From: Proteles cristata cristata
Taxonomy: Eukaryota > Chordata > Mammalia > Carnivora > Hyaenidae
Direction of reading: 5' to 3'
Assembly: GCA_017311185.1 (NCBI GenBank)
Contig: JAESUZ010004903.1
Span: 558,001 to 622,000, forward strand
DNA length: 64,000 bases
In this document: positions 42,320 to 53,769 of the stretch, one piece after another
How positions within the stretch are numbered: the stretch's first letter is position 1
Layout of the letters: every line of letters begins with the position of its first letter
Made by a program: the position numbers and the translations under genes
Notes under the pieces: model-generated
The model's input: only the letters and a program-made list of their open reading frames with translations
Database searches by the model: none
Told to the model about the DNA's origin: nothing

Positions 42320-44317
42320 ATTTGAATGTTTCCAAAACACAGGTTTTTATCCGTTCTGCTTCAGTGCCTCATAAAATAGAACATGTTCTCCCGATTTTGT
42401 CCCATCCTGGCTCGGAACTAGTTAGTGTGGCTCTGGGCCGGACACACCATAGGAGATGGCATGTGGTGGTGACCCACCAAGGTTGAAACCCTGACACTTC
42501 TGGCATTGGGGTCGGACTCCCGTGCCCCACCAGGGCCTAACAGCCTGGAAGCCCATCTGGGTGGGCATCGCTGGCACAGAGAAGGAGCTCAGCCCCCAGC
42601 CAATCACAGGCGGGCAGGGCAGATCATTGCATGGCACTCTCAGGTCCCAGGGGACGGGCGCTGACAGCTGGGGAGGGAGTTTGGATCTCAGGAGAACCCA
42701 CCGGAAAACACAACCAAAGTGAAACATCAGGTGCAGCACAGCTTTATTCTGGGTGGGCCAATTTTGAAACTCAAGACTAATAAACATGTCTGGGAATCTG
42801 AGAGACTGACTCAGAAATCCCCGAGCCCCTGGCCGTACCATTACGTTAAGGCTATAGATCCCACAAGTGAGCTTGCTCTAATCTTCTCTGTGCTTCCCCG
42901 ACTCTCCCCGCCTCCCCATCTCCGCCCTGCGTGATAGCTGCCTCAGCAAGTGTGAATCATGAAACCACATAAACTGCAACAAGGCCATCCTCCTGCTGAC
43001 TTCTGGGAACATAAACAATAATAATGTAAATTCAACGTACTAAAGGCTTAAGCGAAGTGCTTAAAGGAAATCTATAGTTTTTATGTAAACAGTCTTCTGT
43101 TTACAGACGTGGTAACAGTCGTTCTGCTCAACTCTGGAAGATCTGAAACCGGCTTGCCATGGAAAGAAAGGGTATAACCTCTGGCCAGGAGAGTGCAAAG
43201 GAAAGAGAATGCAGATACGTCTCTTTTAAGTGTCTCTTCCCTTTTCTGTAGCGCTGACTGGTGATACCTCTGTTAGGTGGTTAGAAATCTGCATTTTCCT
43301 TTGCATAGCTCTCAAAGACCCTACTTAGGGCAAAAGGTATAGGGCGTGCGCATGTGCTTGGAGATGAAAGAGAGAGAAAGAAAGAGGGACCGGGCTGGGG
43401 GAGGTCGAAGGTGTTAGAGAAGGAGGTTACACTCAGACTTTGCACAAACCATGAAAACATTTCCCACCATCTCTGTGTCTCCTTTTGTCTTGGAGCTGAA
43501 TATGGGTCCTAGGTGGTGATCTACGTGGCTAGAAAATGTCAGACAACTTGAAAATTCCTGATCGTTGCTAACCACAAATATTTGGGATTTGTGTTATCTA
43601 GGTTATAATGAGAACCTGCCAGGGAAAAATTCAGACATACAAATCTTTGTGTAAACTACCTTAAGAATCTTAAGCTGACAAATGCCAGAGCAAAGTCTGA
43701 AATTTTGTCCTCAGAGTACCCATAATTGAGACTCTGGCTCTTCATATATTGTCACAGGATTCTGGCAGAACTTGGGTTTTCCACGTATGCCATTCTCTGT
43801 TGGGGCCAGAAAAGTCTCAGCTTTGTTCTGTGGCCTCCCTGGTCTACACGTCTGGGAACAGGAGGGGTGATCAAGACTTCTGGGCACTGATGGAGGAACG
43901 GGGTGAGAACAGTCTTCACATGACTCTCTTCTTCATCTCTGCTCTTGTCTGTCCAGAGTCCAACCCCTTCTTCTTCTAAGCTCTTGGGGCAATTGCACCT
44001 CCACCTCCAGAAATTTAGACCTTTAGTACCATCACCCAGACAAAAAACAATGGCAGCTAACAATATCTATTTGTCTCACTGAAGCCAATGAAATGAATGA
44101 TGAGATGCCTACAGGAACTTGAGAAAAAGTAGAACTGGTTTTAGTCATCCCTACCCCCCATCATGGAAAGCCAACCTGCGGCAGAAGAGCTTAACCATAT
44201 TCTGAGACTAACAAGCGGATCCAGGTTCTCTGACTACATACATGGAGGCACACCTCTGTAGCTTACGGACATATATCTTTTATTTTTTCTCCTTTTCTTG
44301 AAGACGTGTTTGGGTGA
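42320..44317. other. unassigned 2 kb
   Basis: No transposon is recognised. 42422-42841 is GC-rich with a 139-codon minus-strand frame lacking any known motif. 42930-43130 is AT-rich and CNE-like and contains an inverted forkhead-type pair. Confidence 0.4.
43085..43104. promoter_or_regulatory. inverted forkhead-type motif pair
   Basis: Arms GTAAACAG and CTGTTTAC are separated by TCTT. Each arm contains the GTAAACA core of FOX-family sites. It lies in a repeat-free AT-rich stretch that also has 'cataaacaataataatgtaa' at 43011. Arms of eight bases arise several times by chance in 64 kb. Confidence 0.3.
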
Positions 44318-44945
44318 CATTTTTTTTTAATTTAAAATACACACAACAAAATTTATCATTTTAATGATGTCTAATAATTAAATAAACTAAGTATACAATT
44401 CAGTGGCATAAAGTACATTCATGGTGTTGTGCAACCAACCATCACCACTATCGATTATCAAAACTTGCTCATCAGCCCAAACACTCATAAGAGGTTCCCG
44501 ACACCCCCTCCCCCAAGCCCTTGGCACCCTCTGATCTACTTTCTATCTCTGTGAACTTGCCTCACACGAATGGGTCATACAATAATCATCCTTTAGTGCC
44601 TGGTTCATTTCACTTAGGATCATGTTTTCAAGGGTTATCTATATTGTAATATGTATCAGAATTTAATTTATTTTTAAGGTTGTATAATATTCCATCATCT
44701 GGATATATCACGTTTTGCTTATCCATTCATATGTTTATGGACATGTGAGTCATTTCCACCTTTTTGGTATTGGGAATAATGTTGCTATAAAATGCTGGTG
44801 GGAAAGTATCTGAGTCCCAGTTATTAACTCTCTTGGATATGTACGTGGGAGTTGAACTGATGGATCATGAGGCAGTTCTATGTATAAGTTTTTGAGGAAC
44901 AACCACAGTGCTCAAGACCCTCAAGTCTTCAACAGAGCAGACGAA
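44318..44945 (-). repeat. old L1M fragment, inverted
   Basis: Classic inverted L1 words in order: 'tatacaattcagtggcataa', gtgcaaccaaccatcaccac, 'gtataatattccatcatctg', catttccacctttttggtat, 'ggagttgaactgatggatca'. Confidence 0.9.
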
Positions 44946-45054
44946 TGGGCCTACTTGATACCTAAGCCATATCCAGGTCTCATATGGGCTGATGTACCCT
45001 GACTACAGAAGGGAGGTTAGGACTTAGCAAAACAAAAAAATTACTAACTTGTAT

Positions 45055-45275
45055 AAAGGCACTTAGTAGGGGCCGATCAGGTAGTGATTTCCTCACATTA
45101 TTTCTTTCAATTCTTACATAACCGTATGAAGCAGGTCTTTTTAATTTTATACCCTCTCCCTATTATCTTCAGCAGATAAAGTAGAGTTTCAAAGTATAGG
45201 AAACTTTCCAAGGTCACCACAAAGAAATCTGTTAGGACCGAAGCTCGTTCCATTCTCTACCACAGATCCCCTTAG
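45055..45275 (-). repeat. MIR SINE
   Basis: 'ttcttacataaccgtatgaa' and 'aaactttccaaggtcaccac' in the expected spacing, with a diverged core. Confidence 0.6.
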
Positions 45276-45454
45276 TCAACCAGAATACATATGACGTAAA
45301 TGATCCTGAGCAGGGAAATCATCCAGCCAGCTTGCCTAGAAGTCCAAACTGGTCTCCTAGGTGAAATTTCAAATGTCAAGGCAAAGTAGAGTCTTCCCAG
45401 AAGACTCTGTTTTCTGGCCCTGGGTCATCTCTGTCTATGCCAGGGTAGTGAGAA

Positions 45455-45625
45455 AAAAATAAAGAGGAAGGAAGGAAGGAAGGAAGGAAGGAAGGAAGGA
45501 CAGAAGGACGGACAGAAAAAGGAAGAAAGGAAGGAAGGAAAGGAAGGACAGAAGGGAGGAAGGAAGGGAAGGGGAGGGCAGGGCAAGGGAGGGAAGGGGA
45601 GGGGGAGGAAGGTAAGAAGATGAAA
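45455..45625. repeat. polypurine (GGAA)n tract with G-rich end
   Basis: About nine perfect GAAG units, then irregular GGAA/GACA, ending in G-run sequence at about 45567-45608 (ggggagggcagggcaaggga). Four or more G-runs of three to five bases sit closely spaced. Confidence 0.96.
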
Positions 45626-45629
45626 AGCA

Positions 45630-46010
45630 GAATAGCAAAGCCATCTATTCAATAGTAGGTCTGTAACCTCCAGGCAGTCATGCACTCTATGCTGGCTAGC
45701 CTTTCACATGAAGCTGTCCCTGCTGAGGTTACATCCCTCCTCACTGTGGCCTCAAGGAACCCAAGAAACACACTCATTGCTTCTTTGGTTATTTCATAAA
45801 CAGTGCTTGGAAACCACGAGTCATTATCACTCTTCTGGCCAGCCAGTCAGACTTTCCATGCCCTTGTGTGCCATGCCCTTCATCTTCTCAAAGCCAGCAG
45901 CATCATTCCTCTAAACCAAGAGGACTGTTTACTTTGGCCATAATCAGGGCAGAGTTTAAGTATCAGCCTGTCCTCTCTTAGTGCCCAGCAGGGATTTAGG
46001 GCTGTAATCC
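45630..46010. other. unassigned
   Basis: No recognised element. Confidence 0.4.
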
Positions 46011-46014
46011 AAAC

Positions 46015-46400
46015 ATTCATCCTACCATCGATTCTTTTATTCATGCAATCATCCATGCATGCCTAGATCCTTCAAGTTTTCCCCGGGCAACTATATATCC
46101 ATATATCCATTCATCCATCCATCTATTCATCCTTTCACCCACCCATCCATTCATTTATTAATGCAAGTATCCACCCATATACTCCCTTTTAATCTTTCAT
46201 CTACTTATCAATTCCTCAATTTATCCACCTACCTACCCAATAACCAATACAGTAATTTATCCACTCATTCATGTGTAGATGTATCCATCCATTTATCACC
46301 TACTTAATTGCTTGCCATTTACTCAGTCACCCAATCACCTACTTACTTATTCAACCACTTAACCACCTATTCCCTAAATCTGTAATCACCTATTATGAGC
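46015..46400. repeat. degenerate (ATCC)n satellite-like DNA
   Basis: ATCC, ATTC, ACCT and ATTT words recur for about 400 bases with no exact period beyond four. An inverted L2 tail-like scrap (attatgagccaggcactggt) follows at about 46393. Confidence 0.85.
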
Positions 46401-46839
46401 CAGGCACTGGTGCTGATGTTGGAGGAACAAACGTGAACAGTATAGTTACCCATTCCCCCATCCACTATAATCTCCCATCGATCAGCATCTACTCATTTAT
46501 CCACTCTGTAGAATTCCACCCCTGCGGGCACCAACGTGGTTACTGGGAGGCTCCCAGTGAGGTTCAAAGAGAGAAGTAGAGATGAACCCTGATTCAAGTC
46601 TATGCAGACAGTGCAACCAAAGTTTGGGAAGGACTGGCTAAGAGACAAAAACTAGTCAAGAGACAAAATACCAGAACTCTAGTTAAAACGGAAGAAAATC
46701 TGCAATGGGGCATATGACTATGGAATCTGCAGAGATTCATTTGGGTACCAACATTACTCATAGAGCTATTAATAAGTAATCCTGAGCCTTCTTGAGGGTC
46801 AGAAGGAAGCTTAAAAAGGTACCAACATGATTAAGACAC
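46401..46839. other. unassigned
   Basis: No recognised element beyond the small L2-like start. Confidence 0.4.
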
Positions 46840-46930
46840 TTCCATGAATCTATCCACCCATCCATCGATTCATTCATTTATTCACATATCCACACATTTG
46901 TATACATATCCATCTATCCATCTATGTTTG
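46840..46930. repeat. degenerate (ATCC)n patch
   Basis: A shorter patch of the same kind of tetranucleotide words, 440 bases to the right of the first. Confidence 0.85.
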
Positions 46931-47685
46931 TATTGTTCAAAAACTGCAGCAGAGGCTCTTAATTGGGGCTCCCTGAATAGGCACAACCACATGAATGTAA
47001 TTCATCCTTATGCTTCCAGTGTTTCCCATTGCTACTGACACACAGAAGTGCAAATTAAATATTTGCTGAATAATAATGAGTGCTCTCAGTTATGACTAGA
47101 TAAGCCCAAACCAGAAAGGTGGCGACTTGATCAGATAATTTGGCTGGCTCTAAGGCTGGTATGAATAAGTTTACTTTTTATATGATTGCTTAATGGCAAC
47201 ATGCAGTATTCATCCTATCTGCATGTGAGAAATGGATATGCCCAGACAAAGCCATGACTAGTTTAGGCATGTCTTAAAGGGACCTGGCTTTAGCTGTTTG
47301 ACAAAGTGAATCCATTTCCTTCAGATTCTAACACACCACTGGAAAGGGCTAAGGCCAGATTCATGCATTAGGAGCTAATCAGCCAGATCTCAGAATTCAG
47401 TAGATCCAATTATTTTTGCTTAACACTGCTTTACGAGGCCACCATAGAGACCCTTAATCAAACTGACTGTGTGGGGTAACTACATTTATGTAAACAGAAC
47501 TCTGACTCGCTCAGTTGAAGAAGATCACCATGAGTTTGGTCAATATAGTCAAGCTATCTGGACAACTCAGAGGGAAATCTTGTTTTTTTCTTTCTAAAAA
47601 AACAAAATAAGTAAGTCCTTACAGTTAAACCTGGAGGCAACCTAATATGTCACCAGCCGCAGAGTGGACATGGGAGATAAAGCCA
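46931..47685. other. unassigned
   Basis: 47040-47085 ends in 'taaatatttgctgaataata', an L2/MIR-like tail. Nothing else is recognised. Confidence 0.4.
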
Positions 47686-47689
47686 GAGA

Positions 47690-47890
47690 AAGGTAGATTT
47701 CCATCTGGCATCACTTACCAGATATGTGGTCTTGGACACATTACATTCTGTGTCTCTAAATCCTCAGTTTCTCCATCTGTAAAATGCAGGAAAAACATCC
47801 TTTACTTCACCACAATGGATTCTACTTGGTACCCTAGAGAAATATCTATATTCTCAATGCCTGATACAAAGGAGGCACCCAAAATTGGAG
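47690..47890 (+). repeat. MIR SINE
   Basis: 'catcacttaccagatatgtg', gtcttggacacattac, 'cagtttctccatctgtaaaa' is a strong MIR core. Confidence 0.85.
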
Positions 47891-48024
47891 CTCCCACTGC
47901 CTTGATTCTCTAAATAATTGCTCTGTCTATTTCACTTTTCTTGAGACCACTTATTTAAAAAATATTTTTAAAAAACTTAAAATCTGTTAGGGACACTAAG
48001 CTCCGTGAAGGGCTTCCCTGTACC

Positions 48025-48185
48025 TTGCCTCATTTGCATTTCAACATCACCATCATTGCCGTCATCCCTCAAACTAGAACCACTTCCATTGTACAGATAA
48101 GAACACTGGGGCCCAAGCAGAATGAGTAACTTACCCACTTCGTATCAGACTCAGAACTTGAACCCATCATCGTCAGGCTCTGAGC
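48025..48185 (-). repeat. MIR SINE
   Basis: 'cattgtacagataagaacac', tggggcccaagcagaatgag and cagaacttgaacccatc give an inverted MIR. Confidence 0.65.
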
Positions 48186-48479
48186 CAAGTTTTCTTGGTA
48201 TCAGCAGGTTATAAAGAGCAGACCCAAGAAAACAAATAGGATAGAAGAGGCAAGAAGGCTGCCAAATCCCCCGAGACCCATCCACAGTGGTCTTGCTTAA
48301 GTAACAAGTATGCAGCTTGCTAAGAAAACCCAAACAGACACACGCACTGGTGGGTCCGGTGTTCTTCCACATGTGAGCAATATCCTTAAACATCACTGTA
48401 CCTTTTGATCGGCCTCCAACATATAAGATGGTCCCCTAACCTGAAAAGCTGTCCTATTTGCCCAGATTCCTACAAGGAG
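48186..48479. other. unassigned
   Basis: No recognised element. Confidence 0.4.
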
Positions 48480-48960
48480 CCCGTGTTTTATTTCGCTATT
48501 TTCCTGGGTGTGCTTCTATTTTCTTATTTATTTATTTGAACTACTAAATTATCTAATTAGTGACATATACCGTTGACACATGGGCCACTATGAATATTTA
48601 CTGCACACTTGTTCACGCATTTATCTAAATAGGTGGCATGCCAGCGCCATGTAATAAGGAATAATGATTCTTTAGAAGAGTTACAGGAAATTATAGGAGG
48701 GGGGAAAAGTTTTGCACAGTGGGTTGCAGCTTCCAACCACATCTATCAATTCTTCCTGAGATAGAGCAATTGCATAGTAATGACAAAAAATTTATAGTAA
48801 TGAATAAATCAATACTCAGCTCTGCGGCAGTTTCAGATGTTACTTTTATAGGTCTTCCCATGTCTATTATATATCCCTTAGCTCCGGAGCTGAGAGAGTG
48901 CCGTGAATGCCAACAGCTATTGGGGAGAGGGAATAGCTCAGGCTCCTGAGACCACAGTGA
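48480..48960. promoter_or_regulatory. candidate conserved noncoding element
   Basis: Repeat-free. It is rich in ATTA/TAAT words: 'actaaattatctaattagtg', ccatgtaataaggaataatg, 'ttatagtaatgaataaatca'. It also has preserved CpG sites (tgccagcgccatg, 'agctctgcggcagtttcaga'). Confidence 0.35.
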
Positions 48961-49106
48961 TCCATCACTAGCCCCTCTCAGGGAGACCCATTTATATCTC
49001 TGAGCCCTAACACAGAGCAGCTTACAGTGATCAACTACTCGGTGGACAAGTGTTTGCTTTAAGAATGGAGCTGTCATTTCAAACAGAACAAAATGGAAAT
49101 GCAAAA

Positions 49107-49222
49107 GCAAACAAACAAACAAACAATTACACAGGGAGAAGTGTCTCCCAGGGCTTTATTCGTTCAGCAAATATCAGCACATAGTAGGCCAAGTGCCTAC
49201 TATGTACCAAGCATAGTTCTGG
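49107..49222 (-). repeat. small (CAAA)n and inverted L2 tail
   Basis: Four to five CAAA units at 49107-49125. Then 'cgttcagcaaatatcagcac' and 'agtgcctactatgtaccaag' form an inverted L2 end. Confidence 0.65.
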
Positions 49223-49223
49223 A

Positions 49224-49478
49224 CAGGGGTCAACAAAGGTTTTTGTTTGTTGTTTGTTTGTTTGTTTGTTTGTTTCTGTAAAGGGACAGACAGTAAATAT
49301 TTTAGGTTTTATAGGCCAAATGGTCTCGGCTGCCACAAAGCAACTCTGTCTCTGAAGTGCAAAACCAGCCATACATGCTGTGTTAAAGAACGGGTACAGC
49401 TAGGTTCCCCCGAAATTCATTAACAAAGATGATGGGCTAGGTTTGGCCTGTGAGATACAGATTGCCCTGCAGGTGTAT
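49224..49478 (+). mobile_element. hAT MER1-type fossil with (TTTG)n
   Basis: caggggtcaacaaaggtttt start, then a (TTTG)n run at 49241-49276, then 'ctgtaaagggacagacagta', aatattttaggttttatagg and 'gatgggctaggtttggcctg'. Third member of the family after those at 7.7 and 25.0 kb. Confidence 0.8.
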
Positions 49479-49479
49479 A

Positions 49480-49830
49480 CAGCCACGTTTCGCAAAGGAT
49501 GGGCTCTGCACCGGTGGATCATAGAATGATTTGGTAGGGACATAGGCATGGTATAAATGACTTTAGATCACACAAGGAGATTTAATTCCAACTCTAAGTC
49601 TCTTGAAATTCTCTTATTATATGAAGCAGAGAGTCTCTAAAGGCTATTAGCCTTTACTATCTCTCTAACATTTTGTTAATCTCTTTTATAACAAAAAGGG
49701 AGCTCCCAAGACTCAGTTTTGGCAAGCGGCAGCTTCTAGAGATTCTTCAGTTACTGTTCTTTTTTTTTTCTTAGTTTCTATTTATGGCAAGTAATGCCTG
49801 TTGCTGTTTACCATTTAGAAAGGCAGAAAT
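49480..49830. other. unassigned
   Basis: AT-rich. A poly-T run occurs at about 49760-49770. Confidence 0.4.
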
Positions 49831-49831
49831 A

Positions 49832-49940
49832 GGGCTTTTTAAACTTGGCATTATTGACATCTGTGTTGGATGTGGGAGGTTGTGGATTGTAAGATGCATG
49901 GTGGCATCCCTGGTCTCTACCCCCTGGATGCCAGGGGTAC
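49832..49940 (-). mobile_element. MER20-type hAT fossil
   Basis: 'aaacttggcattattgacat', then gtaagatgcatggtggcatc and 'cctggtctctaccccctgga' are the inverted MER20 words (ggcactattgacatttt ... agcagcatccctggcctctac). Confidence 0.75.
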
Positions 49941-49944
49941 AAAC

Positions 49945-50125
49945 CATGCCTCTATCACTTACTTCCGTGACATCAAGCAACTATTTAATTTCCCCTACCC
50001 CATCTTTCTCCTCTGTTCAATGGGTATGATGATGGCAGTAGCCCTAACCTGAATGAATTGCTGTGAGGATTAAATCAATTCATTTGTGCAGAGCAATCAA
50101 TAAATATTAGCCACAATTATTCATC
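49945..50125 (+). repeat. MIR SINE
   Basis: 'ctctgttcaatgggtatgat', 'gaattgctgtgaggattaaa' and 'cagagcaatcaataaatatt' give the MIR core and 3' end. Confidence 0.8.
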
Positions 50126-50284
50126 CTAGTAACAAAATGTTTCTGCTTTAAACATTTTTATGTGTCTAGTAGCTTATTCGAATGAGCCAACTTAAAGAAA
50201 ATAAATATTTCAGGCAGCATAAAGTATGTCAAATATATAGAAATGTCCGATAAGTAAGTGAAAGTTATGAAACCGATGTATTTA

Positions 50285-50510
50285 AAGATGAGGATTCGGG
50301 TGTGTTTTAATCTGAGCTCTATCAATCATTAGATATGTGACTCCAGACTAGCTATTGAGCTTCTCTGACCTCCACTTTTTTTACTGGGAGGAAAATGATG
50401 CACCCTTGGGGAGGTGTTATAAGGCAAAATCAAGATAATGTTCTCAGTAGTTGCTCAACACAAGGTAGGTACTCAATAAATGTTACTTCTTTCCCTCCCT
50501 GTCCTTATTG
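50285..50510 (+). repeat. MIR SINE
   Basis: 'gagctctatcaatcattaga', tatgtgactccagac, cttctctgacctccac, and 'aggtaggtactcaataaatg'. Nearly full length. Confidence 0.8.
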
Positions 50511-50534
50511 TTAGTAACTCTTACTGGTTGCATG

Positions 50535-51004
50535 AGCCATCTATTGTGTAACAAATAATTATAAAACTTAGTGGTATAAAACTACAGTCTCTCATTAGCT
50601 CACAATTCCATAGGTTGGCAGTGTAGGCTGAGCTCAGCAGGGTGGTTCTTCTGCTGATCTTAATTAGGGTCATTTATATGGCAGCTGGACAAACGGAGAT
50701 GGCCTCATTCACACGTCCGTCTGTAGGGCCTTTCACTGCTATAACTCTCGACCTTCAAAAGGCTAGCCTGTACCTCTGTATGGAGGCAGCTCTGTCCCAG
50801 AGAAGCAAGAGCAGAAGCTACAAGGCCTAGACCCAGAAGTCACACCATGTCGCTTCTACCACATTTCATTAGTCAAGGCAAGCCACAAGGTCATGTCACA
50901 CCAAAATATGAGGAAAGAAACTCCACTTCTTGATGGAAGGAAGAGCAAAATCACCATGCATGGAGTGTGATTCACTGGGATCCTTTCTGTAACAAGCTGC
51001 CACG
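50535..51004 (-). mobile_element. MaLR-like LTR
   Basis: 'attgtgtaacaaataattat', aaaacttagtggtataaaac, 'cattagctcacaattccata' at the left, and 'ttcactgggatcctttctgt' at the right, fit an inverted LTR of the same general type as that at 35.1 kb. Confidence 0.55.
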
Positions 51005-51755
51005 TGGTCTGTCAAGAGCTGTAGTGTACATCTTCGTCCCCTAATTTTCCACACAGACATATTGGATGCCATTCACATGACTAACGTGCATGCATGCAGG
51101 TGTCCAGCTGTTCACAAAGCTCCCCAAATCTCATGGGAAGTACAACATATCACAAAAACTAAAACTCACAATCACCATAACTAATAATGGCACATCCGTT
51201 CAAGGTTACTCACTGCAGTTTATGTTATTGCCAAGAAAGGCTATGGAATCCATAGTATTTCCCACTTTGTTCTAAATCTGTTTCTTCTCTCACATTCAAG
51301 AAAAAATGGTCAATGTGAGTCATACACTGTGAGATTATTACAAAGATTAGCCTTAAGTCTTATTGCCTTTAAAAAACATGTCATGTATATCAAATGGTAA
51401 TACTGCAATATTAATAACAAATTGTATTAGGAGATCTTAAAATTGCTTTGGGCAGGATTCATTAGTCCACATAACTTATTCAAGTTAGGAATTCATTCTC
51501 ACCCACTTTTTTTCAGTAGCCACAGTCTAAAAATAATGCCAGCCTTTTTCTCATTACATTTCCTTCTCCCTGGATGGCGACTTTATGGTGATTTTCCTCC
51601 AGCACACACCACCAACCCTCTTTCAAAAATACACTTTAAATTTGTATGTTATTAAGAGCTGCGCCACTTCCTATAGGTAGGTTTAAAACATCAGGCTTTC
51701 TGGCCACAAACAAGATCACTTCTAATACATACACTTCAACAAACAGCATTCACAC
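51005..51755. other. unassigned
   Basis: AT-rich with no recognised element. Confidence 0.4.
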
Positions 51756-51759
51756 CCAT

Positions 51760-53765
51760 CAGAGACTCCTGGCCTGGCTTTGCACGCCTGTCATCCACTT
51801 TTCTCCTGTTTGGATTCCATGACCCATTGCTCCAACAACCTCCTGACCTCAGTTCCCGCGTCCCCTCTATCGATGCTTTGGTAAATCTCATCCCCGCTTA
51901 AACTCATCTCTCTTCTTGCTCCGTGCCTGGACCTGAGCAGAATGTGGCAAGGGAAAAACTCACCATGCTTACTGGCCTCACGTGGGATTTCTGGCCATGT
52001 ATCTTAAGTGGGCCTTCAGTGCCTCCCTCCCACATATACAGGTAACTGCTGACACCTCGGGCAGCAGCCAACACTCACTGTCAATAGATGACCCTGATTC
52101 TTATTTTACTGAGAAAATAGAAGCAATCAGAAGGATGTTTTCTCTTTTCCAGCTGCATGTCTGTATGTAGACTCGGCTTTCTCTCATCTCCTGTTAGGAT
52201 GTCAAACATTTCTACTGCTCTCTGAACTCACCCTCCTTCATCTCATCTTCAAGAATTTTCTCTTAAACTTGCTCCTCCATCCCCTGAATAATCTATCGAC
52301 TCAGTTATTCCCATCAGCATGTGGACATGCCCAAACATGGAGCGTCTACAAATAACTCTTTCTGGAAACTCAATATATTTCTTTTCTACCCTTTCTGATT
52401 ATTTCAAAGCTTCCTCCCTATGATTCCACTAAGAAGTCTCTTCTTAAATCCCTTGGCGGTCTTCATCTCCTTCAGTTCAAACCCCATGTCTCAGACTGCT
52501 TTGTCTTTGAGTCTCAGTGTCATTCACTACACTTGGCCAGGGTCATTCCTCTTGAAACCCTCCATTACCTCAGCTTTCCAGTCACCGTACTTCCCTGGCT
52601 TTCCTTCCTCATCACAGGCCAATCCAGCTTTGGTCTTTCCCAGTCTGCAGTGTTGGTTCACCCAAGGATTTGGGGCTCCCCTCTCTTCTCTTCCATATCT
52701 ACAACTCATTCTCAAGGTGACCTCACTTGGACTCTTGGCTTTTAAATACCATCCCTTTGCTGATGACTTCCAAGTTTACACCTTGATGTATCTAGCTCTG
52801 ATGTCTCCCTGGAATTCCAGACTCAGAGATTCATCTGCACACTTGCTATATCCATTTCAATGCCTAATAAGTATCTCAAACACTAGAATATGAAATAGAA
52901 ATTTGTAATTTCCCTCAAGTTCCTTCCTTCCCCTTTCAAGAAATCACACTACCTTGTACTCAGTTACTCAATCCAGAAACTAAGGCTGTCTTTGTTTTCT
53001 TTCTTTCCATCATCTTTCCATCCAATCTTGTTGGCTCTATCTTTAAGATACATCAGAATTTGACTCTTCTGACCAGCTGGATAGCCACCATGATTTCTAA
53101 GTTGGACTTGTGAAATATTTGACCTGGTCTCCCTGTTTCAGGACTTGCATCCTTAGTCGATTCTCCCCACATAGCAGCCAGAATGAGATTGTTCCAGATA
53201 TAGATATATAGAGAGAGATAGATAGATACAGATATAAATATCTATATCTATATATATAAATTGGATCATATCACTCTTTTCATAAAACTACAGTAATTTT
53301 TATCACATATGGACTATAACTCTGCACATTGGCCATCATACTCTTACCTCCACCTACCTCTCTGCACTCACCTCCCATACTCTGCCTCACTCACTCAGCA
53401 CAACCATTCATTCCCACATCAGAACCCTTGTATTTATGGTTCCTTCTGCCTGCAACTCTCTCCCCACAAAACTTTCAATGACTCACAAACTCACTTTGTT
53501 AATTTCTTGACCTAAATATTACCTCTTCAGAGAAGTATCTCTGACTACTTTCCCTCAAGCAACCTGTCATTCATCGTCCTCACTCTTTTCTTTTTCTTTA
53601 AGAGTCTTATAACCTGAAATAGCATGTATTTTATTCCTCACTCACAGTCCATGTCTCCACTAAAATGTAATTTCCAACTGATCAAGGGCCTTGTCCATCT
53701 CATTCACTGTTCAGTGTGCAGCACATTGCAGACGCTAAATAAACATTTGTTGAATAAATGACTTA
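51760..53765 (+). repeat. long L2 LINE 3' half, about 2 kb
   Basis: Covers what was the C-terminal part of L2 ORF2 and the 3' UTR. Landmarks in order: 'cattcctcttgaaaccctcc', ccagctttggtctttcccag, 'aaataccatccctttgctga', tgatgacttccaag, 'caatcttgttggctctatct', 'gaactttcaatgactcacaa'-type region, 'cagagaagtatctctgacta', and 'ctaaataaacatttgttgaa'. Many stops break the frame. The 157-codon frame at 52420-52893 is a remnant, not a gene. Confidence 0.85.
53197..53259. repeat. (GATA)n/AT-rich microsatellite in L2
   Basis: TAGATATA, GAGA and GATA units run into 'aaatatctatatctatatat'. It sits in the L2 at the position where gatccttttaaaatgtaaatc would be. Confidence 0.9.
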
Positions 53766-53769
53766 TATT

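Noticed and set aside
46015..46930. CRISPR-like spaced repeats
   Set aside because: The genome is mammalian, the repeats are four-base words without constant spacers, and no cas-like genes exist.
52420..52893. 157-codon + strand frame
   Set aside because: Remnant of decayed L2 ORF2. Flanking L2 frames are full of stops.
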